A stretch of 64,000 nucleotides of DNA, from assembly GCF_001683795.1 (NCBI RefSeq), contig NZ_LIGX01000028.1, positions 62,001-126,000 on the forward strand. The letters run 5' to 3'. Under the pieces are notes generated by a model. It saw only the letters and a list, made by a program, of their open reading frames with translations. It had not been told where the DNA came from and made no database searches. Shown here in pieces: positions 1 through 9,358 of this stretch. The DNA is from Neoakkermansia glycaniphila. Its GTDB lineage: Bacteria > Verrucomicrobiota > Verrucomicrobiia > Verrucomicrobiales > Akkermansiaceae. The position numbers and the translations under genes were made by a program. Every line of letters begins with the position of its first letter. Position 1 is the first letter of the stretch.

Positions 1-923
1 TCCTCCTCGAAGCTGCCGTCCACCTCTCCTCCAACATCTTTTCCGACCCCCGCCCATAACAGCGAAAACTGCGGATACACCTTCATGGCCAGCGCATCCC
101 CCTTTCCGGCGGAGCGGCGGAGCAACTCCAAGGCATCCTGATGAAACAGGGCAAGCCCCTGCTCCATCCATGCACCGACGGCCCTGGTATCCCCCATCGA
201 AAGCCACCGCTGCAACACCCTGCAATAGGCCGCGGACATTCCCGGTTCACCCTTCACGGCGCGCATGCGCAAAGCCGCCATCCCCTGCGCCAGCGTTTCA
301 CCCATTCGGGCACGCAAATCCTCCCCTAATGCACCATGCTCATACTCCGACAGCAGAAAATCGATAAACAGCGGGTCTCCGTCGCGCGAACCATGCATCA
401 GCAAAACAGCCTGAAACATATCGTTCCCTGCCGTCTTACCCTCCAGAGACCACCTCAAAGCCAGCGCCAGCATCCCGCGACCGTACGCCGCACGAGCCAG
501 CCAGTAATCGTACCACCGTGAAGGCTCGTGGAACCATGGCGCATCGGCGGAGGTACCGGCGAACACATCGCCCCATACCTGCCGCTGCCCTGGGGAAGGC
601 GGATTCATGGCATACAGATCGGCATTCTCCACCCCCTTGCGACTCCAGAACAGCACCAGCTGGAAAGCAGCGCGCACATCTCCCTTATCCGCAGCACCGA
701 ACAGCTCTTCCGAACTCCGGCACTCATACGGCAGTCCTTGCCCGCCGTCCGGAGAAGAGGATACCGCATCCGCCATGATCCATGACGAAAAACGGCACAA
801 ATCCGCCATCTCCTTTTCAGCTGCGCGCGTACCGTGCTGCTTTCCGGTTTCCTGCGCAAAAACGAACGAGGAAAGAGAAAACAAAGCACAGGCTATGGCG
901 GCATGAGGGAATTGTATCGGCAT
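1..923 (-). CDS. Secreted Sel1/TPR-like protein, 3' end outside window
   Basis: The frame is open from an ATG at 923 through the left edge, giving at least 307 residues with no stop. Residues 1-24 form a signal peptide (MPIQFPHAAIACALF, then SSFVFAQ), so the product is exported. The mature part contains short Sel1-like helical pairs such as AADKGDVRAAFQL and RRSAGKGDALAMKV, suggesting a solenoid scaffold. No catalytic motif is visible. Codon use is native (GC-rich third positions). It reads away from the rplS terminator, so it has its own transcription unit. The exact family is not recognised; assignment to the Sel1/TPR superfamily is inference from the repeat pattern, which matches the Sel1 cluster at 15-24 kb. 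Confidence 0.75.
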   Translation of the reverse strand, partial: MPIQFPHAAIACALFSLSSFVFAQETGKQHGTRAAEKEMADLCRFSSWIMADAVSSSPDGGQGLPYECRSSEELFGAADKGDVRAAFQLVLFWSRKGVENADLYAMNPPSPGQRQVWGDVFAGTSADAPWFHEPSRWYDYWLARAAYGRGMLALALRWSLEGKTAGNDMFQAVLLMHGSRDGDPLFIDFLLSEYEHGALGEDLRARMGETLAQGMAALRMRAVKGEPGMSAAYCRVLQRWLSMGDTRAVGAWMEQGLALFHQDALELLRRSAGKGDALAMKVYPQFSLLWAGVGKDVGGEVDGSFEE

Positions 924-980
924 AAAGTCAATGTAACAAAGCTTGCGACTTCCTGTGAAGAAAAAAAGGCGGCTGCACCA

Positions 981-1012
981 CAAAAAAACGCCCTCTCCGG
1001 TTGGAGAGGGCG
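981..1012 (-). terminator. Rho-independent terminator of rplS
   Basis: A perfect 10-bp GC-rich stem (989-998 with 1003-1012) has a 4-base loop and is followed on the minus strand by seven Ts (982-988). It lies 27 bases past the rplS stop. Confidence 0.9.
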
Positions 1013-1038
1013 TCAAAAAAGAAAGACTATCGCAAAAA

Positions 1039-1383
1039 TCAGCGGGCGGTCTTCACCGTCATGGCTTCCTTGCCGATACGGCCGCGGAGATAGTGAAGCT
1101 TCGCACGGCGCACGAGGCCGCGGGAAACGATTTCAACCTTGGCGATGCGGGGAGTGTGTACCGGGAAGGAGCGTTCTACACCTTCGCCGTAGGAAATCTT
1201 GCGGACGGTGAATGCTTCGTTCACACCGGAACCGCGCTTGGCGATCACGATACCCTGGAAAATCTGGACGCGTTCCTTACCACCTTCGATCACTCGGGTG
1301 TGAACCTTGACGGTATCACCGACGTTGAAGGGGGCGACCTCCGCCTTAAGTTGTTCCTGTTCGATCTTGTTGATAATGTTCAT
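1039..1383 (-). CDS. rplS: 50S ribosomal protein L19
   Basis: 114 residues, the usual bacterial L19 length (about 115). It opens with [13 protein letters not shown] and contains the conserved [16 protein letters not shown], the [20 protein letters not shown] stretch and a basic C-terminus ([11 protein letters not shown]). L19 sits at the 30S-50S interface of the ribosome. A GGAAAG element lies four bases before the ATG. The gene stands alone here; in many bacteria it ends an rpsP-rimM-trmD-rplS operon, and none of those neighbours is present. A near-consensus sigma-70 promoter upstream and a strong terminator downstream make this a monocistronic unit. Confidence 0.98.
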   Translation of the reverse strand: MNIINKIEQEQLKAEVAPFNVGDTVKVHTRVIEGGKERVQIFQGIVIAKRGSGVNEAFTVRKISYGEGVERSFPVHTPRIAKVEIVSRGLVRRAKLHYLRGRIGKEAMTVKTAR

Positions 1384-1437
1384 CTTGCTTTCCTTGTATT
1401 CGACGTTAAATGAGACTTGTAGTGAGTTGGGTGGCGG

Positions 1438-1466
1438 ATTCTACATGAAAAATCCTGTCTTGGCAA
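1438..1466 (-). promoter_or_regulatory. Sigma-70-type promoter of rplS
   Basis: On the minus strand, TTGCCA (1461-1466) and TAGAAT (1438-1443) are 17 bases apart, each matching consensus at 5 of 6 positions, 54 bases upstream of the rplS start. Expected strong expression fits a ribosomal protein gene. Confidence 0.75.
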
Positions 1467-1608
1467 TGCAAATTTCTCATTGCAACCCATTTTTTCTTCC
1501 CAAAGCGCCGGACGAACGGAAAACAACGCCGCCGCCAACACCCTGTCGGAGAGGAGGAAACGCTATTTCCTTCTTTACTTTCGTTTCCGCATCCGTTAAA
1601 GTCGAAGC

Positions 1609-2208
1609 GTGGTTGCCATTTGCATCGTCGCCCTGTTTGCCTGCGTCGGACTGATCGATGCAGTCTGGCTTGCATGGAAAGGCGAATGGCTCATGCTCGC
1701 CATGCTGGCGCTCGCCGTCCTGACACCGGTTCTGAAATGGCTTTACGGCCTCGTCGCCTTTCTGCTGAAACTGTTCCTGTACTATCCCGTCCGCCGCATC
1801 GCGCCGGCCCCCGCATCGTCGCTGCAAGTATTCTCCATCTTCCTGTCGCACGTACTCGCCACCCTTTTAATCGGCAGCGGCCTGTTCGCCCTGTGCGCAT
1901 GGAGCATCCCCCAAAGCCGCGCCCTTTCCCTGCTGACTGCGCTCATCCTCACGGTGAACACGGCCGTACCTCCCTCCCGCAAAGAAGAACAGAACGCCTT
2001 GGCGGACACCCTGCACACCGTCTCCTTCGTCGCAGCCCTGAGCACGTCCGGCGTCTTCATCCTCGGAATCCTCTTCCTGCATGCGGACGAGGTCATCTGC
2101 GGCCTGATGGCACTCCCCGTCGTCATCGCGGGTGCCGTCTTCAACATCAAGCTCTATCGCAAGCGCCTTCGCGCCACGGGAGGCACCACCCCGTGGGCCA
2201 AGCAATAA
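1609..2208 (+). CDS. Multi-pass inner-membrane protein of unknown function
   Basis: 199 residues from a GTG start. Native C-ending codon use and long hydrophobic stretches mark it as real. About five or six membrane segments are visible: residues 2-20, 26-58, 70-90, 105-118, 135-155 and 160-175, with a basic cytoplasmic tail (KLYRKRLRATGG). No family motif was recognised. It has no close partner on its strand and converges on the ABC ATPase gene 22 bases away, so it cannot simply be called that ATPase's permease: it is small and on the opposite strand. The GTG has no clear ribosome binding site, so the true start may be a few codons downstream. Confidence 0.65.
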   Translation: MVAICIVALFACVGLIDAVWLAWKGEWLMLAMLALAVLTPVLKWLYGLVAFLLKLFLYYPVRRIAPAPASSLQVFSIFLSHVLATLLIGSGLFALCAWSIPQSRALSLLTALILTVNTAVPPSRKEEQNALADTLHTVSFVAALSTSGVFILGILFLHADEVICGLMALPVVIAGAVFNIKLYRKRLRATGGTTPWAKQ

Positions 2209-2230
2209 CACGCGCCCAGTCGGTTCGGGC

Positions 2231-3127
2231 TTACTTTCCGGACTCCGCCTTACGGGCCTGATCTTCCCTGTCCTTCTCCATCTGGCTGCGAATGCCCGCC
2301 AGAAACACATCCTCCAATGAATTGCGGGGATGGCCGGAACCGAGCCACCTGGCCTCTCCATCCTCATCCACCACACGGCGCAGTCGTCCCAGAAGGTCGG
2401 AAGACGCATTCTCCAAAAGAATCTCCTCGCGTTTCGCATCACGAGTCAAATCGTCCATTGACCCCTCGGCAATAAGAAGCCCCTGATACAAAATCCCCAC
2501 GCGGTCGCAAACCTCCTGCACCTGCTCAAGCAAATGCGAACACAGGAACACGGTCATCCCCTGCCCCTTCAACGCCATCACAATATCCCGGATCACGCGG
2601 GACCCGATCGGATCCACCCCTGCCGTCGGCTCATCGAGCACAATCAGCTTCGGCTTCTGCACCAAAGCCTGCGCCATGCCGATACGCTGGAGCATCCCCT
2701 TGGAATAGCCGCCGAGCCTTCGTTTTGCAGCATCCTGCAAGCCGACCAGCTCCAGCAGCTCATGGGTTCGCTCCTTCAACGCCCGACCGCGCAAACCGCA
2801 CAGCTTGCCGTAAAAGCGCACCGTCTCCTCACCTGTCAGGAACTTGTAGAAATAGGGATTCTCCGGCAGGAAACCGATCTGTTCACGGTTGGAGGCATCC
2901 GTCGCCGAACGGCCGAACACCTCGCACTCGCCTGAACTCGGAGCCAGCAAGCCGATCAGCATCTTCATGATCGTCGACTTGCCGGAACCGTTCGGCCCCA
3001 CCAGTCCGTACACGCTCCCCTGCGGAATCTGCAGGGAAACGCCTTTCACCGCATACACACCTTCCCTCCCCCAGGGAGAGGGAAACTGCTTGTGCACATG
3101 GCGGATATCGACGGCAGGAGCAGCCAT
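2231..3127 (-). CDS. ABC transporter ATP-binding protein
   Basis: 298 residues from the ATG at 3127 (MAAPAVDIRHVHKQF). An upstream in-frame ATG exists, but using it would run through the preceding peptidase gene. All ABC motifs are present in order: Walker A GPNGSGKST (residues about 46-54), Q-loop region GFLPENPYFY, signature YSKGMLQRIGMAQAL, Walker B KLIVLDEPTAGVDP and the H-loop in FLCSHLLEQ. The pattern is that of single-domain exporter ATPases (CcmA/NodI/NatA-like) with a C-terminal extension of about 70 residues. No permease gene adjoins it. The start lies 22 bases after the M20 peptidase stop, so the two are probably co-transcribed. The substrate cannot be read from the sequence. Confidence 0.9.
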   Translation of the reverse strand: MAAPAVDIRHVHKQFPSPWGREGVYAVKGVSLQIPQGSVYGLVGPNGSGKSTIMKMLIGLLAPSSGECEVFGRSATDASNREQIGFLPENPYFYKFLTGEETVRFYGKLCGLRGRALKERTHELLELVGLQDAAKRRLGGYSKGMLQRIGMAQALVQKPKLIVLDEPTAGVDPIGSRVIRDIVMALKGQGMTVFLCSHLLEQVQEVCDRVGILYQGLLIAEGSMDDLTRDAKREEILLENASSDLLGRLRRVVDEDGEARWLGSGHPRNSLEDVFLAGIRSQMEKDREDQARKAESGK

Positions 3128-3149
3128 AACTGAAAAATCGAAAAACGAC

Positions 3150-4487
3150 TCACTCACTCTCGCCCAGCCTGCGCAACAGAGAGGCAGACATCTCAATCGC
3201 CTTCTCCCAGAGATCCAGCCGCATATTCTCGTTCGGCGAATGAATGCGGGCATCGGGCAGGCACAACCCCAGCAAAAGGGCATCTACGCCGAGCTGCTTG
3301 CTCATCTCCGCAATCACGGGAATACTGCCGCCCTCGCGCACAAGCACGGGCTTATTGCCGAAAGCCTCTTCCAGAGCCTGCTGGGCTGCCTTGCCGTAAC
3401 GAGAATGAGGATCGCACACATACGCCTCGCCTCCATGCTGATTCACAAACCTGATCTCGACGCCCTTCGGCGCCACCTTCTCGAAATGGGCCTTCACGAG
3501 CTGCAAAATACGCTTGGGATCCTGCCCCGGAACGAGGCGACAGGAAATCTTCGCCACCGCCTTCGTCGGAATCACGGTCTTGCTACCCTCTCCTTCGTAC
3601 CCGCCGAAAATACCGTTCAGCTCGAAAGTCGGACGAGCATAGATACACTCCGCTCCGGTATAACCGGCTTCCGTACGCAAAGCCTTCACACCCGTCAGGG
3701 CAGCCAGCGAAACATCGTCCATACCCGGCACCCGGCTCCACATCACGCGCTCCCAATCTGCCGGAGGCTCTACGCCGTCGTAAAAACCGTCGATCGACAC
3801 GCGGCCTTCGGCATCATGGCACGTCGCCAGCATCTCCGCCAGCACCGTAATCGGATTGGCCACCGCACCGCCGAACACCCCGGAATGAAGATCCATCGCC
3901 GGGCCGTTAACGATCAGCTCGCCGCAGGCCACCCCGCGCAAACCGTAGGAAAACGTCGGCACATCGGGTGCAGCCATCCCCGTATCGGAAACGACGATCA
4001 CATCACAAGCCAAAAGTTCCCTGTTCTTTCCCAGAAAATCGATCAAACTCGCGCTGCCGACTTCCTCTTCGCCTTCCAACAAAAACGTCACATTCACGGG
4101 CAGCGTACCGCCGCCTTCCTGCAACAGCGACTCCACACCGAGAATATGGGCGAAAAGCTCGCTCTTGTCATCCGAAGCTCCTCGGGCATAAATGCGCCCG
4201 TCACGCACGACCGGCTCGAAAGGATCGGACTCCCACAACTCGATCGGATCCACCGGCTGCACATCATAATGCCCGTAAATCAGCACACGGGGCTTCCCGG
4301 GAACCTCCGGACTCTTCGCAACGACAATCGGATGGCGCGCCGTCCCATGGCTACGCGCATCGAACCCCATGCCGGACAACTTGTCCACCAGCCAATCCGC
4401 ACAATCCGCCACATCTCCGTCATGGGCACGCTGCGCCGAAATACTCGGAAAACGCAGCAACGTCATCAATTCATCCAGTCTGCTCAT
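3150..4487 (-). CDS. M20-family zinc dipeptidase/deacylase
   Basis: 445 residues from the ATG at 4487 (MSRLDELMTLL). The family hydrolyses dipeptides or N-acyl amino acids with two zinc ions in the cytoplasm. The metal-binding stretch YGHYDVQPVDP, the catalytic-glutamate segment LEGEEEVGSASL, the dimerisation-lid stretch MDLHSGVFGGAV and a late HSPNENMR with the final metal histidine are all present. This architecture matches the ArgE/DapE/CPG2 superfamily, specifically the broad dipeptidase branch. It has no signal peptide. It precedes the ABC ATPase gene by 22 bases. Peptide or amino-acid uptake and salvage is a reasonable inference, but the substrate is unproven. Confidence 0.9.
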   Translation of the reverse strand: MSRLDELMTLLRFPSISAQRAHDGDVADCADWLVDKLSGMGFDARSHGTARHPIVVAKSPEVPGKPRVLIYGHYDVQPVDPIELWESDPFEPVVRDGRIYARGASDDKSELFAHILGVESLLQEGGGTLPVNVTFLLEGEEEVGSASLIDFLGKNRELLACDVIVVSDTGMAAPDVPTFSYGLRGVACGELIVNGPAMDLHSGVFGGAVANPITVLAEMLATCHDAEGRVSIDGFYDGVEPPADWERVMWSRVPGMDDVSLAALTGVKALRTEAGYTGAECIYARPTFELNGIFGGYEGEGSKTVIPTKAVAKISCRLVPGQDPKRILQLVKAHFEKVAPKGVEIRFVNQHGGEAYVCDPHSRYGKAAQQALEEAFGNKPVLVREGGSIPVIAEMSKQLGVDALLLGLCLPDARIHSPNENMRLDLWEKAIEMSASLLRRLGESE

Positions 4488-4700
4488 GACAACCACTCTA
4501 CGCAAGAGCCTCAGGAAGGCAAGCCCCGAATGCGGCAGCGGCCACAATGCGCATGACCGCACGCTTCACCCGGATATGAACCGCGCCAACAATCTAACAC
4601 AATCTAACTTATAACGTATTCACAATCCTGCAGCATACATTATACGCTTCCCAACCGCCAGCGAGTATGCTAGCATGTCGGCGGCCTTCTCCAACACCGT

Positions 4701-7451
4701 ATGACCCGCCTCCGACAGCAACTCAACATCCCATGTATCATTCTTACCGGGCTTGTTTTGATCGACGCCTGCCCGGCAGTTCCTTACATAACGAATCGAA
4801 CTGCTACAACTCGAGTCTCTGATCTCGAACAGCAACGACAAGCCGAAAAAGTAATTGCACAACTCGGCAGCAGCGACTTGAAACAATCGGACGAGGCCTT
4901 CCTGACTTGCGCCCGGCAAGAGAATGCCACGCTCACTCGCGCACTCCGCGAAGCAACCTATTCCGACAATCCGGAACTGGTGCGGCGCGCACAAATTGCA
5001 TTGGCCCTCCAAACGCTCGCGTTGGCAGCTTCCACTGAAGACACCACCATTTTTCGGCTCAAAGCCCTGTACGAACTGGGAGACACGGAATTCACCACCA
5101 TAGGCCTCAACCAGTGGGCGAGGGAACTGCTGACGGAAAACCGCGGAGGCAATGACGAAATCACCGCACTATGCACGGCGTTGGAAAGCTGGGACAACGT
5201 CAACCCCAAACTCGAAAGCGCCCTGATCTACCAAAGACTCATCCGCGCCTACAATCAGGGAGCGGATGACCCGCTCGGGGAACTCCGCCCATGGGTACAG
5301 GGATTGTACCGGCGCCTCAGAGGATTCAGCGACAACAAAATACTCCTGTATAACGACATCCTTCGCAACAACACCGAAGAAGTATACTTCCGCCATGGTC
5401 CGTGGCAATCCAACACCTGCCGCATCTGGACCGCCCCGCATGAATACGAACCGCTCGTTCTGGCAAACTCGCCGACGCGGTATGAACTCAGGCAGTTGCA
5501 CTACCTCACCCACAACTTCAACACCTTGCGGACGGATATCGCGGAAGAAGGCATCAGCCGATTCAAACGCAAAGGGCAGGCCCTGCCTTCCTGCTGCATG
5601 AAATCCATGAACAGCCTGGCGGCGCGCCATCATCTAATACCCGTCGACATCCCTGCTACCGCCAAACAGATCAGAAACGCCGCAGCCACCATCCCGAAAA
5701 ACATGCAGGGCTTCATCCCCCGCTGCCTGCTGGCACTTGGCGGAAAAATGCCGGCATGGGAAAAAATGGACGTCTATGATGACCTGAGCATCATGCACTT
5801 CCCGGACATCACCGCCGTCCGCCTGCCCCAATGGAACTGCGCTTACCTCATCACCCCGGATGAAAACACGGAATCGTACAGGCAGACATACAAACACAAC
5901 CTGACCGAACTTGACGAACTCTGCAAACAGGCCAAGGCAAAAAACAAAACGGACCTGCTCATCGCACTCGCCCTCAAGGAATGCGACGACGCCCTCCCGG
6001 ACAATCAGGAAACCCGCCACTCCGCCATCGCGACCAAACAAACGGCATGCTACAGCCTCCTGCTTGAAATGAACCTCGGCGACCTTGCCGTACCCGTTCC
6101 CTCCGAAGAAGGTCCGGAAAGCTTCAACATCATCGTCTCCAGCAACGATGCCAACCGCGACGAATTCGAACGCCTGCGGGAATTCGTTCCCCGCCAGCTC
6201 CACAGCTGCATCACCGGACTGGCCGTACTCGAAGAGCGAGGCGAATGGGATGCTCTCCGGACGGACTGCGCAGCCCTCGCTGAACTGCTCAACCGCTACG
6301 ACGTCTGGTCACTCCTCATCTGCCAGCACGAACTCCGGGGCGTCAGCCCGCTGGCTCTGGCCGAACTCTTCTCACACTACGAACGCGACCCGCAACGAAT
6401 CTCCCGCTATTTCGACATCCTTCGCTCTCCTCACTACAGCATCTTCCCGCAGTTCAACCGCGCATGGGGACTCGGAGGAGGCATACGCGCCGCCAACATC
6501 CTGGCAGGCAAAATCCCTGCCACAAACAGCGACAGGCAGGACATCCTTGACCGCATCGTCATCAACGGCATGGAGGGTTATCGGAACGGCACCATCGGCA
6601 TCGACTCTCTCCATATCATGATCCGCCTCCTTGGCGAACAAGGCTATGGAGAAGCCGCTGGCGCACTGGCCTCACTCATTCCTGAATTCGGCAAAACGGG
6701 TTTCCCGTCTGCCGTCTATGCGATTGTCCACCACTTCATCGAGCAAAACAGGTTGGACCAGGCGGCCCCCTTCATTCGGGACATCAACGCCAGCAAACGA
6801 TATGACCGCCCCCTGCTCCACCTCGCCATGTCTGAATATGAAGAAGCCCTCGGTCACGACGAACTGGCATGGAAACACTACAAAAACGCCGTCACCCTCA
6901 ACGCACTCTTCTTTCAGGCCGGGTTGAGGGACGACTACGACCTTTTCGTGCAAACCCTTCTGACCTACGGCAACTACCGCGATGCCGAACGATTCTACTT
7001 CAACATGGGCCATCGTATCGTCGACATGCACAACCTGGCCGAAGCCTATGTTGAATCCGAACAATGGGACAAGGCGAACTACATCTACGAATACATCGTA
7101 CACCGCGGCATCTGCGTCAACGCCCCGTCCTACACGGACCCCACCCATGAACAAATCGTCCTCTCGCGAGCCATGGCGGATTGGACTCGCGGCATGGTCC
7201 GGCTCGACCAAGGCAAACAAACGGAAGCATACCACCACATCGAACAGGCACTGTCGGACATCAGCGGACATCCCCGCCTCACCCAAGACATCCTGACCAG
7301 ACTCCTGCCCAACACCGCCATCCCGGCAGAACGCCGCATGCAATGGAAAAACAATGAAATCCGGGCCCTCGAACAAAAACTTCACAACCAGCCGAAACAC
7401 CCAGGCGCCCGCATGGCGCTCGACACCCTTCGCGCCACACGCCTACCCTGA
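4701..7451 (+). CDS. Large secreted helical-repeat (TPR-like) protein
   Basis: 916 residues. The N-terminus (residues about 8-25, IPCIILTGLVLIDACPA) looks like a secretion signal, possibly a lipoprotein signal with Cys near residue 24. The rest is alpha-helical with TPR-like pairs, clearest near the C-terminus: ALGHDELAWKHYKNAV, LAEAYVESEQWDKANYIYEY and RMVRLDQGKQTEAYHHIEQA. No enzymatic motif was recognised. Codon use is native. The next gene starts 15 bases after its stop, so the two probably form an operon of exported proteins. The function is unknown; a scaffold or surface protein-interaction role is inference from the repeat type. Confidence 0.8.
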   Translation: MTRLRQQLNIPCIILTGLVLIDACPAVPYITNRTATTRVSDLEQQRQAEKVIAQLGSSDLKQSDEAFLTCARQENATLTRALREATYSDNPELVRRAQIALALQTLALAASTEDTTIFRLKALYELGDTEFTTIGLNQWARELLTENRGGNDEITALCTALESWDNVNPKLESALIYQRLIRAYNQGADDPLGELRPWVQGLYRRLRGFSDNKILLYNDILRNNTEEVYFRHGPWQSNTCRIWTAPHEYEPLVLANSPTRYELRQLHYLTHNFNTLRTDIAEEGISRFKRKGQALPSCCMKSMNSLAARHHLIPVDIPATAKQIRNAAATIPKNMQGFIPRCLLALGGKMPAWEKMDVYDDLSIMHFPDITAVRLPQWNCAYLITPDENTESYRQTYKHNLTELDELCKQAKAKNKTDLLIALALKECDDALPDNQETRHSAIATKQTACYSLLLEMNLGDLAVPVPSEEGPESFNIIVSSNDANRDEFERLREFVPRQLHSCITGLAVLEERGEWDALRTDCAALAELLNRYDVWSLLICQHELRGVSPLALAELFSHYERDPQRISRYFDILRSPHYSIFPQFNRAWGLGGGIRAANILAGKIPATNSDRQDILDRIVINGMEGYRNGTIGIDSLHIMIRLLGEQGYGEAAGALASLIPEFGKTGFPSAVYAIVHHFIEQNRLDQAAPFIRDINASKRYDRPLLHLAMSEYEEALGHDELAWKHYKNAVTLNALFFQAGLRDDYDLFVQTLLTYGNYRDAERFYFNMGHRIVDMHNLAEAYVESEQWDKANYIYEYIVHRGICVNAPSYTDPTHEQIVLSRAMADWTRGMVRLDQGKQTEAYHHIEQALSDISGHPRLTQDILTRLLPNTAIPAERRMQWKNNEIRALEQKLHNQPKHPGARMALDTLRATRLP

Positions 7452-7466
7452 TCACGCCCCGCCGCC

Positions 7467-8570
7467 ATGAACCGCACATCTCACATCCTCGCCTCCCTGA
7501 CACTTGCCGGCAGCGTACTCGCGCAGGAAGACGCCACGCGCACATGGACGCTCGACAACGGCCAAACCATCCAGGCTGCAGCCATCTCCACTCCGGGAGA
7601 CAGCATCTATCTTCAGAAAAAAGAAGGCCGCACCCTCCGCATCCCGCTCTCACGCCTGAGCGCCCAGGACCACGCCTACCTCCGCACCTGGAAAAAACCC
7701 GCTCCTCCCTCCGCCGTACCCATGCTTCCCCATACAATGGCAAGCGATGCAGACTCCATGCCTGTCCACACATGGAACATCGGCAACGGCCAAACCGTCC
7801 GTGCATCCATCCAAAGCCTGGGACCGAACGACCTCGTCATCCGCACCGGCGACGACCGCCTCTACAACCTGCAACGCAACGCGCTCACCCCGCAGGAAAC
7901 GGCCCACGTCGAAGAATGGAAACGCTTGAACAGCATCCGTAATTGGAACGTATACTGCCAGTTGCACAGCAAGGAACCGCTCATCATCGAAGCATCCCTT
8001 TCCGACGCGATTCGGCGAACCGCCACACTGCGTCTGCTGGACGGCAGCCAGACCATTTACCGCTTCAGCCAATTCAAAGGGGAAGATCTGGACATCCTCC
8101 AGACCTGGGACACTCCGGACGAACGCATGGAACAAACCCTTGTCTTTCACACGGATGCAGCTGCTGCAGAAGCCGATGCCAAACGACACTCACGCCGGAT
8201 CATGCTATTCCTCGTAGGGAAAAAGGGAAGCAGAGAAGAATCGCTCTGCGAACAATTCATCTGGAGCAACCCCTATTTGATCGAGTATTTGAACAAAAAA
8301 TATACTCTAGTGCGCTATTACTGCGATGAAAACGGAAAATGGCCGGAACCCGTCCGTTTCCTCTTGGATAGGCAGACTCATCATCACGATTATCCATGGC
8401 ATAAGACATTTCCTCAACTCATCATTGCCCATCATATCACACAAATCGACTACAATGCTCCCTCCTATTATCGCATCAACCTGAATGTCGTCCAGCCCTG
8501 TTCAGGCCTCAGCATCCCGGATGAACACTTTCCCAACTCCCATCCCGCCGCAAACCTGAAAACGCCTTAA
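7467..8570 (+). CDS. Secreted protein with two SHD1-like repeats and a thioredoxin-like C-terminus
   Basis: 367 residues with a signal peptide (residues 1-19, ending GSVLAQ). Two similar modules follow: residues 25-75 (WTLDNGQTIQAAAI to AQDHAYLRTW) and about 100-150 (WNIGNGQTVRASIQ to PQETAHVEEW). They resemble the SLA1-homology-1-like repeats common in Planctomycetes-Verrucomicrobia secreted proteins. The C-terminal third (AAAEADAKRHSRRIMLFLVG onward) resembles a thioredoxin_7-like fold, but the usual CxxC is absent: the segment reads EESLCEQFIWSN, with one cysteine. The last 300 bases are poorer in GC than the rest. It lies 15 bases behind the TPR-like gene, and its stop overlaps the convergent gene at 8567. 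The fold calls are inference. Confidence 0.75.
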   Translation: MNRTSHILASLTLAGSVLAQEDATRTWTLDNGQTIQAAAISTPGDSIYLQKKEGRTLRIPLSRLSAQDHAYLRTWKKPAPPSAVPMLPHTMASDADSMPVHTWNIGNGQTVRASIQSLGPNDLVIRTGDDRLYNLQRNALTPQETAHVEEWKRLNSIRNWNVYCQLHSKEPLIIEASLSDAIRRTATLRLLDGSQTIYRFSQFKGEDLDILQTWDTPDERMEQTLVFHTDAAAAEADAKRHSRRIMLFLVGKKGSREESLCEQFIWSNPYLIEYLNKKYTLVRYYCDENGKWPEPVRFLLDRQTHHHDYPWHKTFPQLIIAHHITQIDYNAPSYYRINLNVVQPCSGLSIPDEHFPNSHPAANLKTP

Positions 8571-9358
8571 TCCCTCGTCTTGGCCTGCAAACGGGCACGC
8601 CGCAACTCCTCGCGCAACGCATGCGCATGCTTCCCCTCAGCCGACGACTTGTCCATATCGCGGGCATACTCCAATGCTGCCACGGCTGCATTGAAAGCAG
8701 CCTCGGAACGCGGAGAATGCACGCCATCATACAAAACAGCCGTCTTCCTCAGCAAAAGAGGATACAGCACACGAAGAGCAGCGGACTGGCGCAGGGCAAC
8801 GGGCCGTCCGGCATCCTTGCAAAACGCGGCAACCTTGTCAATCACCGCCTTCAAGGAACGCGCATCGGCATTCGGGGACAAATCATGCACCTCCCCCATC
8901 AAAAGAAATAAATCCGCGCGATCGGACGCCTCCTTGACACGCCCCTGCAGCCTGCTTCTATCTGCCGATCGCAATGCGGCGGCGTCAGCCAGCCTATCGG
9001 CCAAAGGCAAACCATCGACCGTCGCCACAGCGCCGGCGACGCTGGCATACAGCCCATCCCGATCCGTCAGCACGAACGCAGGCGTATAAACCACCAGATC
9101 CCGCATCGCCTCCGCCGCATTCGAACGGCTCGCGCGATCAGCCGTCGCATCGCCAAGCTTCACAACCTCCCATGCCACATGGGCAAAACGGGCATCCCTC
9201 TTCAACTCGTCCAGCACGGCTCCCAATTCACGGCACGGAGCGGAATCGTCCACATACACGCGCCACACCTCGCCTTCCCGAGACGGCTCCGCATGCGCAA
9301 CCTGCACGGAACACACGGCCGCAGCCGTGCAACATCCATAACCCAGACAGCGAAACAT
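8567..9358 (-). CDS. Secreted protein of unknown function
   Basis: 263 residues starting with a signal peptide (MFRCLGYGCC to QVAHAEPS). The next portion (WRVYVDDSAPCRELGAVLDE to VVYTPAFVLTDRDG) has the alternating pattern of a thioredoxin-like fold, again without a CxxC. A helical, Ala/Arg-rich C-terminal half follows. The ATG shares its A with the TGA stop of the upstream KH-R3H gene, so translation is probably coupled. Its 3' end overlaps the convergent secreted-protein gene by four bases. No family is recognised, and the link to the RNA-binding neighbour is positional only. Confidence 0.7.
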   Translation of the reverse strand: MFRCLGYGCCTAAAVCSVQVAHAEPSREGEVWRVYVDDSAPCRELGAVLDELKRDARFAHVAWEVVKLGDATADRASRSNAAEAMRDLVVYTPAFVLTDRDGLYASVAGAVATVDGLPLADRLADAAALRSADRSRLQGRVKEASDRADLFLLMGEVHDLSPNADARSLKAVIDKVAAFCKDAGRPVALRQSAALRVLYPLLLRKTAVLYDGVHSPRSEAAFNAAVAALEYARDMDKSSAEGKHAHALREELRRARLQAKTRD

